This document shows, piece by piece, positions 54,511-63,145 of a stretch of DNA of 64,000 bases (its first letter is position 1; the number at the start of each line of letters is the position of its first letter). Origin of the DNA: Porticoccaceae bacterium (lineage in GTDB: Bacteria > Pseudomonadota > Gammaproteobacteria > Pseudomonadales > Porticoccaceae); the NCBI GenBank assembly GCA_026005035.1, contig BPKH01000001.1, positions 186,001-250,000 of the forward strand. The letters are read 5' to 3'. A program made the position numbers and the translations under genes. The notes below the pieces were generated by a model. It saw nothing but the letters and a program-made list of their open reading frames with translations, made no database searches and had not been told where the DNA came from.

Positions 54511-57105
54511 TCAGTCGGCTGAAAATTTGTAGTTGAAGCGTAGGCCGAAGGCCCGCGGCGGGCTGTACTGGGTGAAGTTGAAAAGTCCCGCCACGGGAAG
54601 GGCACTGACGCGCTTGCGCTCATTGAGCGCATTGTTGACGTAAGCTACCACCTGCCACCCCTCCTCCCGATTGACGAGCGCCGCGGACAGGTCAACCAGC
54701 GTGCGCTCTTCCATTTGCGTGCGCGGTGCGTTGAACACATCGGTTTCGGTCTCGTCCTGGTAGTTTACGTTCGCTCCCAGAACCACCGCGTAGCGTTGCA
54801 GGGGAATCTCGTAGGTCGCGCCCAGCAAGAGCTTGAGATCAGGCGAGAAGGGGATGTCATACTTGGTCAGGTCCACGGGCTGGTTGGTTCCCCGCAAATC
54901 AGGCAGCACGGCGCTTTTGTACTCGTGATCCATGAGGTTGACCGCCGCGGTCAGGTTGAGATTCGCAGTGGGCATCCACACCGTCTCGAAATCGAAGCCC
55001 CACAACTCGGACTTGCCGGTGTTGACCGTCACCGTCTCCTGCTGCGGAGATCCGTCCGCCGCCGTGTAGGTGGCGACCGCGGCCCGCTGAAGATCCTCGT
55101 AAACGGTGTAATAGAGCGCCGCATTCACCCTCAGCGAGGCATCCAGAAAGTCTCCTTTTAGGCCGAGCTCGACGTTGGCTGCTTTCTCCGGGTCGTAGGC
55201 ACAGCGCTCCACCGTGGCACAGGTTTCGGAAAATCCGCCAGAAAGGAAACCGGTGGAGTAGGTGAGATAGACGGAACGGGCCTCGTCCAACTGGTAATTG
55301 GTGGCTAGCCGGTAGGTCACCTCACGCCACACTTTGTCGGCTTCTACGCGGGTTCCGAACTGGTCCCAGGAGAAGGGGATGTCCCCGTCGAATTGATCCG
55401 GCCTCAATCCCGCCCGACTGATGTATTGGGAGCGAGTGTCTAGACATTGGCCGTCCACGAACACCTTGTCCTTCTCTTCGGTGTACTGGTTGCAGGGCGC
55501 CCCACCGTCCACCCCGCGCAGGAAGTCTTTCTTGTCGTGGGTAAACCGGATCCCGGCGCTCACGTCCCAGCGTTCGGTCAGTGCATAGGTACCATCAAAG
55601 TAGAGGCCGTACTCTTCGCGGTCCTGTTTGGTTCCCTGCAACTGGTAGTCATGCAGGGCCCGCGTGTCTAGATTCACTCTGCCCTCGGGATCGAGAAAGC
55701 TGCCGGTTTCCGCATTGAACTCGGGAATGAGGGAAATAATTCCCACTGAAAAGAACGCGTTGAAATCGAACTCATCCTTGAAATAGCTGGCTCCTGCGAC
55801 AAAGTTGAAGGGTCCGTCGTACTGCGAAACGATGCGGAACTCCTGTTGCAGGGTGTCGCGGTTCGTAGTCCGCACCGAATCGAAGAGAGTGGTGAAGGCC
55901 TCACCGGTGTATGTGCTGGGGAACGATTGTTCCTCTGAGCGGTAACCCGTGATCGACTTGAACAGGTAGTCGCCAGCGTCGTAATCCAGGTTGAGGTAAT
56001 TGCCGTGGATATTGACCTGATGTCCGTTTTGCATCCCGATGATTTTGTTGCCCGTGATCAGAGTGTTGTACGGATCCGGGCGCGGATAGACGTCATTGAT
56101 TCCAGGGAAACCGAGTAAGGAAACGAGGTCGGTCGGAAAATTTTCATTTACCCCAGGTGGCGAGTCGGAATCGTCGTCCACGTACTCATAGGTGTAGTGG
56201 ATCTGCAGGGATTCCAAAGGATTCCAGAGGATTTTGCCCTTGAGGGCCAAAACGTCCTTTCCCCCCAGGTTGGAACCGTCCCCGTTGGTCACCACCTCTA
56301 CGTCGTCGGGAAGAGGCGTCCCCGGAGGAATGCCGAACAGTTGCCACAACGGAACCACCTCTGGGAAGGTGGCCGTATCCTTGAAGTTGCGATAGAAGCC
56401 GTCGTCTTTATCGTAAATGGCGGCTAGCCGGAAAGCCGCGCTCTCCCCCAAGGGGTAATTCACCGCGAACTTGAGGCTCTGGTAGTTGCCGTCGCTGACG
56501 TTGTCCCACTCGCCGTAGGTGGCGTCGAACTCGAAACTCCTTCTTCCAAGCTCGGGTTTTTTTGTCTTGATTGAGATCACGCCGCCCGTCGAGTTCTTTC
56601 CGAACAGGGTGCCCTGGGGGCCGCGATACACCTCGATCTGGTCGATGTCGAACAAGTTCAGAAACTGCGAGGTGACGTGGCTCAGGGCGAATTCGTCCAC
56701 CAGGAAACTGACCGGCGCATCCTGCGTCACCAGGATGATGTTGGTTCCGGTTCCGCGCATTCCTCCACCTGCGGCGTTGAACCCGGTGGGATTGGACAGC
56801 ACCAGCCCCGGGGTCTTGCTGGCCAGGGCCCGGATGTCATTGAAGGGGGAGTCGAGGAAGGCGTCTTCTTTCAGCACGGAAACCGAAAACGGCAGGGTCT
56901 GGACCGCTTCTTCGCGCTTGGTACCGGTGACGATGATCTCTTCGAGAAGGGGCTGTCGTTCTGCCTCGTCCCCGGCCCTCAGCTGGGGCGCTCCGCCCAG
57001 CAGAAAAGCCGGCAAGGCGAGGGCGATGCACTGTCGCAACGCCCTCGGCCGCTTGAGCGCAGGGTGCTGAAAGCACGCTTTGGAGAACTGTGGGTTCGGG
57101 TTCAT
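54511..57105 (-). CDS. TonB-dependent outer-membrane receptor 4
   Basis: 864 aa, the largest of the four. Signal peptide about 1-44 (long, cleavage near PQLRAG), TonB box EEIIVTGTKREEAV, plug with GGGMRGTGTNIIL and IEVYRGPQGTLFGKNSTGG, barrel ending FGLRFNYKFSAD. Loops contain several acidic stretches. An AAAGGAGGAGCGGCC ribosome-binding site precedes the ATG. The plug resembles that of receptor 2 (GKNTTGG/GKNSTGG) more than receptors 1 and 3. Confidence 0.93.
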   Translation of the reverse strand: MNPNPQFSKACFQHPALKRPRALRQCIALALPAFLLGGAPQLRAGDEAERQPLLEEIIVTGTKREEAVQTLPFSVSVLKEDAFLDSPFNDIRALASKTPGLVLSNPTGFNAAGGGMRGTGTNIILVTQDAPVSFLVDEFALSHVTSQFLNLFDIDQIEVYRGPQGTLFGKNSTGGVISIKTKKPELGRRSFEFDATYGEWDNVSDGNYQSLKFAVNYPLGESAAFRLAAIYDKDDGFYRNFKDTATFPEVVPLWQLFGIPPGTPLPDDVEVVTNGDGSNLGGKDVLALKGKILWNPLESLQIHYTYEYVDDDSDSPPGVNENFPTDLVSLLGFPGINDVYPRPDPYNTLITGNKIIGMQNGHQVNIHGNYLNLDYDAGDYLFKSITGYRSEEQSFPSTYTGEAFTTLFDSVRTTNRDTLQQEFRIVSQYDGPFNFVAGASYFKDEFDFNAFFSVGIISLIPEFNAETGSFLDPEGRVNLDTRALHDYQLQGTKQDREEYGLYFDGTYALTERWDVSAGIRFTHDKKDFLRGVDGGAPCNQYTEEKDKVFVDGQCLDTRSQYISRAGLRPDQFDGDIPFSWDQFGTRVEADKVWREVTYRLATNYQLDEARSVYLTYSTGFLSGGFSETCATVERCAYDPEKAANVELGLKGDFLDASLRVNAALYYTVYEDLQRAAVATYTAADGSPQQETVTVNTGKSELWGFDFETVWMPTANLNLTAAVNLMDHEYKSAVLPDLRGTNQPVDLTKYDIPFSPDLKLLLGATYEIPLQRYAVVLGANVNYQDETETDVFNAPRTQMEERTLVDLSAALVNREEGWQVVAYVNNALNERKRVSALPVAGLFNFTQYSPPRAFGLRFNYKFSAD

Positions 57106-57140
57106 GGCCGCTCCTCCTTTGGGTTATCGTCGCTGCAAAA

Positions 57141-58163
57141 TCACCGCAGAACACTTGCGCTTTCGTCGGCCAACAGAGCGCGGACCGAATTCTCGATCTG
57201 CCTTTCGGTGGGCAGATACAGGTCCTCCAAGGCCGGGCTGAAGGGAACGGGTGTAAAAGGCGTGGAGAGCACGCGAATGGGCGCGCGCAGCCATTCGAAA
57301 CAGTGCTGGGCAACGGCGCTCGCGATCTCCTGGGCAATGCCGCAGCAGGGGGTGCTCTCGTCGACGATGAGCAGCCTGCCCGTCACCTCCACGCTTTCGG
57401 CGATCGCTTCCACATCGAGCGGCGAGAGGGTGCGGGGGTCTATGAGGTCGGCAGCGATGCCCGCTTCGGCGGCGAGTCGGGCACAGGCCGCCTCCGCCTT
57501 GCGGCGCATGGCGAGAGTGGCGACCACCGTCACGTCATCTCCCTCGGCTAGAAAACGCGCCTCGCCAAAAGGAATCTGGTAATCCTCTTCCGGCACCTCC
57601 GCTTTTTCCTCGAGGAGCGTCTTGTGGAGAAGAAAGATCACCGGATCATCGTCGCGGATGGCCGCACTCAAGAGTCCCTTGGCGTCGTAGGCGTCGGCTG
57701 CGGTGACCACCTTCAGCCCCGGCAGCGCGACCACAGGCGGGTGAAGACTCTGGGAGTGCTGGGCCCCGGCCCGCAATCCTGCCCCCACCAGCGAAATCAT
57801 CACCAAGGGCAACTTGAACTGGCCGCCGGTCATGTAACGCAGCTTCGCCATCTGGTTGGCGAGCTGGTCGTAGCAAACCGTCATGAAATCGAAAAACTGC
57901 AGGTCGATCACTGGGCGCAAGCCCGTCATCGCCGCTCCCACCGCCGCCCCCACAAAGCTCGCTTCGGAAATGGGGCAGTCGATGACTCGCTCACTGCCGA
58001 AGCGTTCATATAAACCGCTGTAGAAGCCAAAAGCGCCGCCGAATCCGCCCGCGCCCTCGGTGGTCATGCCACCCGCCACGTCTTCGCCGAGCACGACGAT
58101 CGCTTCGTCGCGGGCCATTTCGGCGTGGAGGACCTCGTTGATCACTTCGCGAATGGATTTCAT
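57141..58163 (-). CDS. 2-oxo acid (or acetoin-type) dehydrogenase E1 component, beta subunit
   Basis: 340 aa. REVINEVLHAEMARDEAIVVLGEDVAGG, VIDCPISEASFVGAAVGAAMTGLRPVIDLQF and the C-terminal transketolase domain (VTGRLLIVDESTPCCGIAQEIAS) are typical of PdhB/BkdB/AcoB. Forms an alpha2beta2 TPP enzyme with the gene overlapping it upstream. No E2 or E3 gene is in the window, so partners must be elsewhere. Confidence 0.9.
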   Translation of the reverse strand: MKSIREVINEVLHAEMARDEAIVVLGEDVAGGMTTEGAGGFGGAFGFYSGLYERFGSERVIDCPISEASFVGAAVGAAMTGLRPVIDLQFFDFMTVCYDQLANQMAKLRYMTGGQFKLPLVMISLVGAGLRAGAQHSQSLHPPVVALPGLKVVTAADAYDAKGLLSAAIRDDDPVIFLLHKTLLEEKAEVPEEDYQIPFGEARFLAEGDDVTVVATLAMRRKAEAACARLAAEAGIAADLIDPRTLSPLDVEAIAESVEVTGRLLIVDESTPCCGIAQEIASAVAQHCFEWLRAPIRVLSTPFTPVPFSPALEDLYLPTERQIENSVRALLADESASVLR

Positions 58164-59215
58164 GGCACCACTTCCCCTTGGCCTAGGCTTCTGCCGCGGG
58201 GGAGGATCGGCCCCCCGACATCCGTCGCGTAGATATCTCGGAACAGTTCCGCGGGTTCCGGAAAGGGCTGTCTGCGCGCCGTCAGATACGCCCCCTCCAC
58301 CTCCTTTTCCACCGCCGCGCGCACCGCGGCCAAAGCGTCGGCCTCGCCGACACCCCGCTCCAGGATCAGCTGTTCGAGGCGTGCGACGGGATCCCGTTCG
58401 GCCTGCGCCGCCGCCACATCTCGCTTGGAGCGGTAGCGTTGGCTGTCACCCACGTAGTGGCCTTCGAAGCGCACCACGTCGGCCTCCACACACGCCGGCG
58501 CCCCACTTTCGCGCACGTAGTGGATGATCTCGCCCAGGGTGGCGTGGGCGGTGAGATAATCGGTGCCGTCGAACCGGGTGGCCTTGAGGCCGAAGCCGGC
58601 GGCGCGCTCGGCGATGCTCTCGGCGCCCACCGCGTACCGAGCGGGGGTCGCCTCGCCGTATTGGTTGTTCTCAAACAGAAAAACCACGGGCAACCTCAGC
58701 ACGACGGCGAGGTTGAGGGATTCGAAGACGACGCCCTCGTTGGAGGCGCCGTCCCCCAAGAAGGCCACGCTCACCCCTCCCTCGCCGCGGCGCTTGGCGG
58801 TCAGCGCAGCGCCCACGGCCAGCGGAGCACCGGCACCCACGATGCCGTTACAACCGAGAAAACCCCGCACGGCGTCGGCCAGGTGCATGGAACCTCCCTT
58901 GCCCTTGCACAGCCCTCCGGCACGACCCAGAATCTCGGCGAAAATCGCCACCAGATCGCAACCCCGGGCCAAAGCGTGGCCGTGACCGCGGTGGTTGCTC
59001 ACCAGATAGTCCCGTTCGTCTAGGTGGGCGCAGGCCGCGACCGCCACGGCCTCCTGACCCAGATAGAGGTGGGTGAAGCCGGGTATATTGCCCTGTTCGA
59101 ACTCTCGCTTGACCAACCGTTCAAAGTGCCGGATGCGGTAAAGGGCCCGAAAGGACTCCAAGAGGTCGACCTGGGCTTCGGACTCCGTCGGTCGATTGCT
59201 CGCTTGTAGGCTCAT
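58160..59215 (-). CDS. 2-oxo acid (or acetoin-type) dehydrogenase E1 component, alpha subunit
   Basis: 351 aa. TPP/Mg motif GDGASNEGVVFESLNLA ... FLFENN (GDG-x26-NN class), GSMHLAD, and HYVGDSQRYRSKRDV at the phosphorylation-loop position. The 4-bp overlap with the beta gene supports an obligate complex. Substrate is not given by sequence; a 2-oxo acid or acyloin released by the aldol cleavage is one idea (inference). Confidence 0.9.
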   Translation of the reverse strand: MSLQASNRPTESEAQVDLLESFRALYRIRHFERLVKREFEQGNIPGFTHLYLGQEAVAVAACAHLDERDYLVSNHRGHGHALARGCDLVAIFAEILGRAGGLCKGKGGSMHLADAVRGFLGCNGIVGAGAPLAVGAALTAKRRGEGGVSVAFLGDGASNEGVVFESLNLAVVLRLPVVFLFENNQYGEATPARYAVGAESIAERAAGFGLKATRFDGTDYLTAHATLGEIIHYVRESGAPACVEADVVRFEGHYVGDSQRYRSKRDVAAAQAERDPVARLEQLILERGVGEADALAAVRAAVEKEVEGAYLTARRQPFPEPAELFRDIYATDVGGPILPRGRSLGQGEVVP

Positions 59216-59228
59216 CGAGCCTTCTCCT

Positions 59229-61109
59229 TCAATGGATGGAAAAGTTCAACAGGGCGTTGCCGGCCATTCGCCCGCCCCACAGGTAACCCGACCCCACCAG
59301 CACATTGCCGCCCGTAACCACAGCCCCAATGGATTCGATGGATCCCCCGCGGGCCCGGGTATAGGTCACCTGGGGATAATCTCGATCGGTGTCGTACTGC
59401 CACAGCAGCTTTCCCGTCTCGAGGTCGTGGATGCGCAACGTGCCGTCCAAAGCGGCGGCGAACACCAGGTCGCCGGCGACGGTGACCGGCGCCGAGAGCC
59501 CGGGGTCACAGCCCGCCCGCTTTCCGGAAGGACAGCTCAAGGGCGCACGCCACGCCCAGCGCAATCCGCCCTGATCCAAATCCAGAGCGTAAAGTCCCGG
59601 CTTGCGCGCTCCGGAAAAACGGCCGATGACGTCGGTGTCGGCGATGGGCACGAGCAACAGGCCTTTGCCTTCGGCCAGGGCCATCCCCCAGTGCACCCCG
59701 CCAAGAAACCCGCCCCGCCCAACCTTTTTCCGCCACGCGAGCCGGACTCCGCCGTCCGCGTCCAGGCGGAGTTTGTAGACATCGCCCGATTTCTGGCCCA
59801 CGTACAGCCACAAGTCGTCCTCCGCACGTTGCAGGATGACCGGTGCGCCTATGTCGAAATCGGGACCGAACTCTTCGGGACAATTTCTCTTGTCGGGCAG
59901 GTTACAGCTCAGATTCCAGGCGTCGTCGCGCAACGCCTGGTAGACGACCCGTCGCTCGCCGTACGGGAGCGCGAAGGAGACCACCGCGTCGCTGGCCTCG
60001 TGGGCCGGGGAACTGTACGATTCCCCAGTGCCCACGAAGAGACGTGCCCCGGTGACATCCACCGTGGGGCTATTCCACACCGGCCCCCCGGAGGGCGCGA
60101 GGAATGGGGTGCCCGCCGCATTTTTTCGGCCCGTCGGCGCAGGCAGCGACACCACCACCTGCCCCAGCCACCGGAGCCTACCGTCGGCCAGGGCCAATCT
60201 GGCCACTCCCCCGCGGAAGGTGCAGCAGGGATAGCTGGGATCGGCAGCGCTCGCCCATTCGCTGGAAGAGAGGGGGACGTAGAGGGAGTCTCCGTAGATC
60301 CGGGGGCTTCCCGTGACGGTGACATCGGGGTGGTAGTCGATGCGCGTCTTCCACAGCAACCCCCCGCTGGCGGCATCCAGGGCGTAGACGTTGGCGGAAA
60401 AATCGGCGAAAAAGAGCGTGGCGCCCCCGTCCCCGCTCGCGGGCTTGACCTGGATGGCGGTGCGGACCTCCTGATCGGCGACAAAGGTCCAGTAAACGCA
60501 TCCCTCTTCCAGATCGAGGGCGTAGACGGTGCCGTCCTGGGAGCCGACGAACACGATCCCGTCGTAGACTGTGGGCTGGGAACGCACGCGCGTCGCGCCG
60601 GGGAACGCAAAAACCCACTTGAGTTTGAGCGCCGGCAGCTGTGACCTGTCTAACCGCGCTTCCTCCGCGGGGATGTAGCGGCGATTTTCGAGCCCGAACC
60701 CCCAGTCCAGGATCCGGTTGCGCTTCCGGCTGAAGGTTTCCTCGACGCTGCGGGTGCAGTACTGTTCGGCGGGCAGAGCCTGGTGCAACTCCTCTTCCAA
60801 CCTCGACCCGGAGACGTGCTCGGCGACGGCGACCTTTTCCGCCCGCGACAAGTGGCGCGCTTGCTGTTTCATGGCCCCCGTTTCGAGCGCGGCGAGGACG
60901 CTGCGGGCCGACATCAACTGCAGCTTTACGAGCGCCGGCGCTTTGGGCGCCGCACCGTCGTGGCAGGTCGAACAATGCCGCTGATAGAGATCGGCTCCGT
61001 CGAGGGTAACGGCCTTCTCTTCTTCCGCCGCCTCCGCCGTCAAAGGAAGGGCCGCGGCCAGCACTCATACGAGCCCGAGCAGCCGCACTCCCACAACTGC
61101 GCGCTTCAT
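59229..61109 (-). CDS. PQQ-dependent quinohemoprotein dehydrogenase, PVA-dehydrogenase-like (3), TGA in the signal peptide
   Basis: Paralogue of the enzyme at 32711-34576. CSTCH heme motif, VGSQDGTVYALD, YPCCTFRGGV, VGTGESYSSPAHE and VGQKSGDVYKLR mark cytochrome c plus PQQ propeller. A natural start is the ATG at 61109 with AGGGG nearby, giving MKRAVVGVRLLGLV, then TGA (61065-61067), then VLAAALPLTAEAAEEEK. Read-through or a TGG would make one perfect signal peptide. As written, translation could only restart at the GTG at 61064 (611 aa), losing the basic n-region. Either a sequence error or a knocked-out export signal. Confidence 0.82.
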
Positions 61110-61179
61110 CCACCAACCCCTGGCGCCGTCATTGTCTTCTTTTGTGGTTCGGCCGGTCCGGGCGCCATCTCGCTGTTCC

Positions 61180-61208
61180 CGGATATTTTGAATTTAATTT
61201 ATTTCAAG
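61180..61208 (-). promoter_or_regulatory. AT-rich promoter candidate of the 46-61 kb unit
   Basis: Isolated AT-rich island upstream of the PQQ dehydrogenase: inverted TTGAA-N10-TTCAA (61188-61207) and a TTGAAA -35 candidate on the minus strand. The -10 is poor (TATCCG at about 16 bp). It does not contain either operator family. The 212-bp gap between 61109 and 61322 otherwise shows nothing recognisable. Confidence 0.35.
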
Positions 61209-61321
61209 ACGAAGGCTAGCACCTTTCCCTCACCGCCGCCACCGCAGATTCCTCTAGGGCAAGCGCCACCGACGCCTTCCGGTCCACAGCGGCCGGCACC
61301 GACGGGGCGCCAGCGCGCCAC

Positions 61322-62329
61322 TCACGCCCCGGGAGCGGCGCGCAGCCGCGGCAGCACTTGGCTTGCGATATAGCGCAGACGCCGGGTGGCGGAATCCACC
61401 GGCTCGCCGGGAAAGCGGGCCCAAAAGTGGATATCCTCGATCTGCGGGTAGCGCTCGATGAGGCTGGAGAGCTCGCGCACCGCGGTGTCTGCGTCCCACA
61501 ATTCGTAGAATCCCTCCCGGACCGCATCCTCCACCCGTTGGAATTCCCGCGCATCCGGTCCGAAGGCACCCCAGCGGACATAACAATTGGTCTGCCAGAG
61601 GATGTAGGGCGCCAGGCGGTGCATCTCTGCCTGCGGATCCTCGGCAATGATGGCCCAGTGGCCCGCGACAATCGTTCCGAGCGCCGGGTCTTTGCCCTGC
61701 TTGGCGAGGGCATCCAAATAGAGGTCGTGACCCAGCCCACCGGTGGAGAGAAAGCCGTCCCCGATGCGGGCGACGCGCTCGATGGCCGGTGGACTCATGC
61801 CGCCGATGAGGACTCTGGGGGGTCGTGCCGGCACCGGCGTGACCCGAATATCGCCGTACCGGAAACGCTTGCCCTGGAAGCGGAGGGGTTGTCCGCTCCA
61901 GGCGCGCCGGATCACTTCCACCGCCTCCTCCAGAAGGCTCGGCCGTTGCTTGAGATGACGGCCGAAGGCGGCGAATTCGTCGGCCCGGTAACCGATGGAA
62001 ACGCCTAGGTCGAAGCGCCCGTTGGAAAGGATCGACACTGTGGCCGCATCTTCGGCGATGCGGATCGGATCGTGAAGGGGCAGGACCATCAGGTTGGTGC
62101 CGATGTGGAGCCGCTCGGTGCGGCTGGCGATCGCCGCCGCCAACACCAGGGGGGATGGCGTATAGCCGTCCTCCACAAAGTGGTGCTCGGTGAGCCACAC
62201 CGACTCGAAGCCCAACTGCTCAGCCAGCACGATCTGGTCGAGGAGCTCTCGGTAGAGCGCTTCGAAGGGAGGGGCGTCGGGCCCCGGATTGCGGAAGTCG
62301 TACCACAGACCAAAGCGGGGGGCGGGCAT
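61322..62329 (-). CDS. LLM-class (luciferase-like) flavin monooxygenase/oxidoreductase
   Basis: 335 aa TIM-barrel, bacterial luciferase superfamily: FGLWYDFRNPGP, LGFESVWLTEHHFVEDGYTPSP, LHIGTNLMVLPLHDPIRIAED, GRFDLGVSIGYRADEFAAFG. EHH is the classical flavin-site triad of this family. The ATG at 62329 is selected by family start; an upstream in-frame extension is noise. 4 bp after the hydrolase stop. Unlike the LLM protein at 25.5 kb it is intact. Confidence 0.88.
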   Translation of the reverse strand: MPAPRFGLWYDFRNPGPDAPPFEALYRELLDQIVLAEQLGFESVWLTEHHFVEDGYTPSPLVLAAAIASRTERLHIGTNLMVLPLHDPIRIAEDAATVSILSNGRFDLGVSIGYRADEFAAFGRHLKQRPSLLEEAVEVIRRAWSGQPLRFQGKRFRYGDIRVTPVPARPPRVLIGGMSPPAIERVARIGDGFLSTGGLGHDLYLDALAKQGKDPALGTIVAGHWAIIAEDPQAEMHRLAPYILWQTNCYVRWGAFGPDAREFQRVEDAVREGFYELWDADTAVRELSSLIERYPQIEDIHFWARFPGEPVDSATRRLRYIASQVLPRLRAAPGA

Positions 62330-62333
62330 CGCG

Positions 62334-63144
62334 TTACTCCACGTCGGCGAGAAAGTGAAGCAGCTCGTCGCGATAGCGCGGAAACGCTTCCAAGAAGGGA
62401 GCGTGGCCGCACTCTGGGAATTCGCACAGGCGACCCTTGCGCAAAAACTCCATGGCGGCGCGACCGATGCCGGGGTCGACGATGGCGTCCTTGCCGCCCA
62501 CCACATTCAACACCGGCACGTCCAGCTCAGCCATCCTCTGGCGCTGGTCGAGGGTGGCGAGTTCTGCCAGGGCGTCCCCCACCAGAGGGCCCGTCTGCTT
62601 GAAGATGGACGCCAGCCCCTCGACCACCCCCGGTCCCGGATCCGACGCGCACACCCCTTGCGCCAATCCGTGGAAGAATGCCCACCGATCGCCGTCGAGT
62701 GCGGCCAGCGTTTCGGCCACCGCACCGGGAGGCGCCCCGTAGGGGAAATCGTCGCTGCGCTCATAACGCGGCGAAGCGGCGCAGGTGAGCACCACCCCCC
62801 CGGCAGCGCGCCCCCAGGCGGGCCGCCGTTTCCACGGCGATGGCGCCCCCGAGAGACCAACCGTTGACGACCACCCGATCGATTCCCAAGGCGGCCAGCA
62901 ATCGCTCCGCATCGGCGACACTGGCGGCGATGGAGAAGTCGGTGAAGTCCTTGTCGCTGTTGCCGCAGCCGCGTTGGTCGAAAGTCACCACCGCGTGGCC
63001 GGCGCCCACCAGCGCCCGGGTGAGCCCGTCCCAGACGCGCCCCGACATGCCCCACCCGTGGATGAGGAGCACCGGCACGCCCTCGCCCCGATAGTGCTCG
63101 AAATAGATCTCCCGGCCCGAGTCGTCCACCCGCAGTCGGCCCAT
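62334..63144 (-). pseudogene. Alpha/beta hydrolase, apparent +1 frameshift
   Basis: Probably hydrolyses an ester, lactone or ring-cleavage product. ATG at 63144 with GGAGG. LLIHGWGMSGRVWDGL (oxyanion loop), NGWSLGGAIAVE (nucleophile elbow, Ser), then GARCRGG runs out of frame. The continuation VVLTCAASPRYERSDDFPYG, with the Asp in VVGGKDAIVDP and the His in CGHAPFLEAFP, is in the next frame. Removing one base from the C5 tract at 62811-62815 (reading RLGRAAGGVVLTCAA) gives 269 aa with a full Ser-Asp-His triad. A BVMO-lactone hydrolase role is an inference. Confidence 0.8.
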
Positions 63145-63145
63145 C

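Noticed and set aside
57141-59215. Housekeeping pyruvate dehydrogenase operon
   Set aside because: No E2 or E3 gene follows, and the pair is embedded between catabolic genes.
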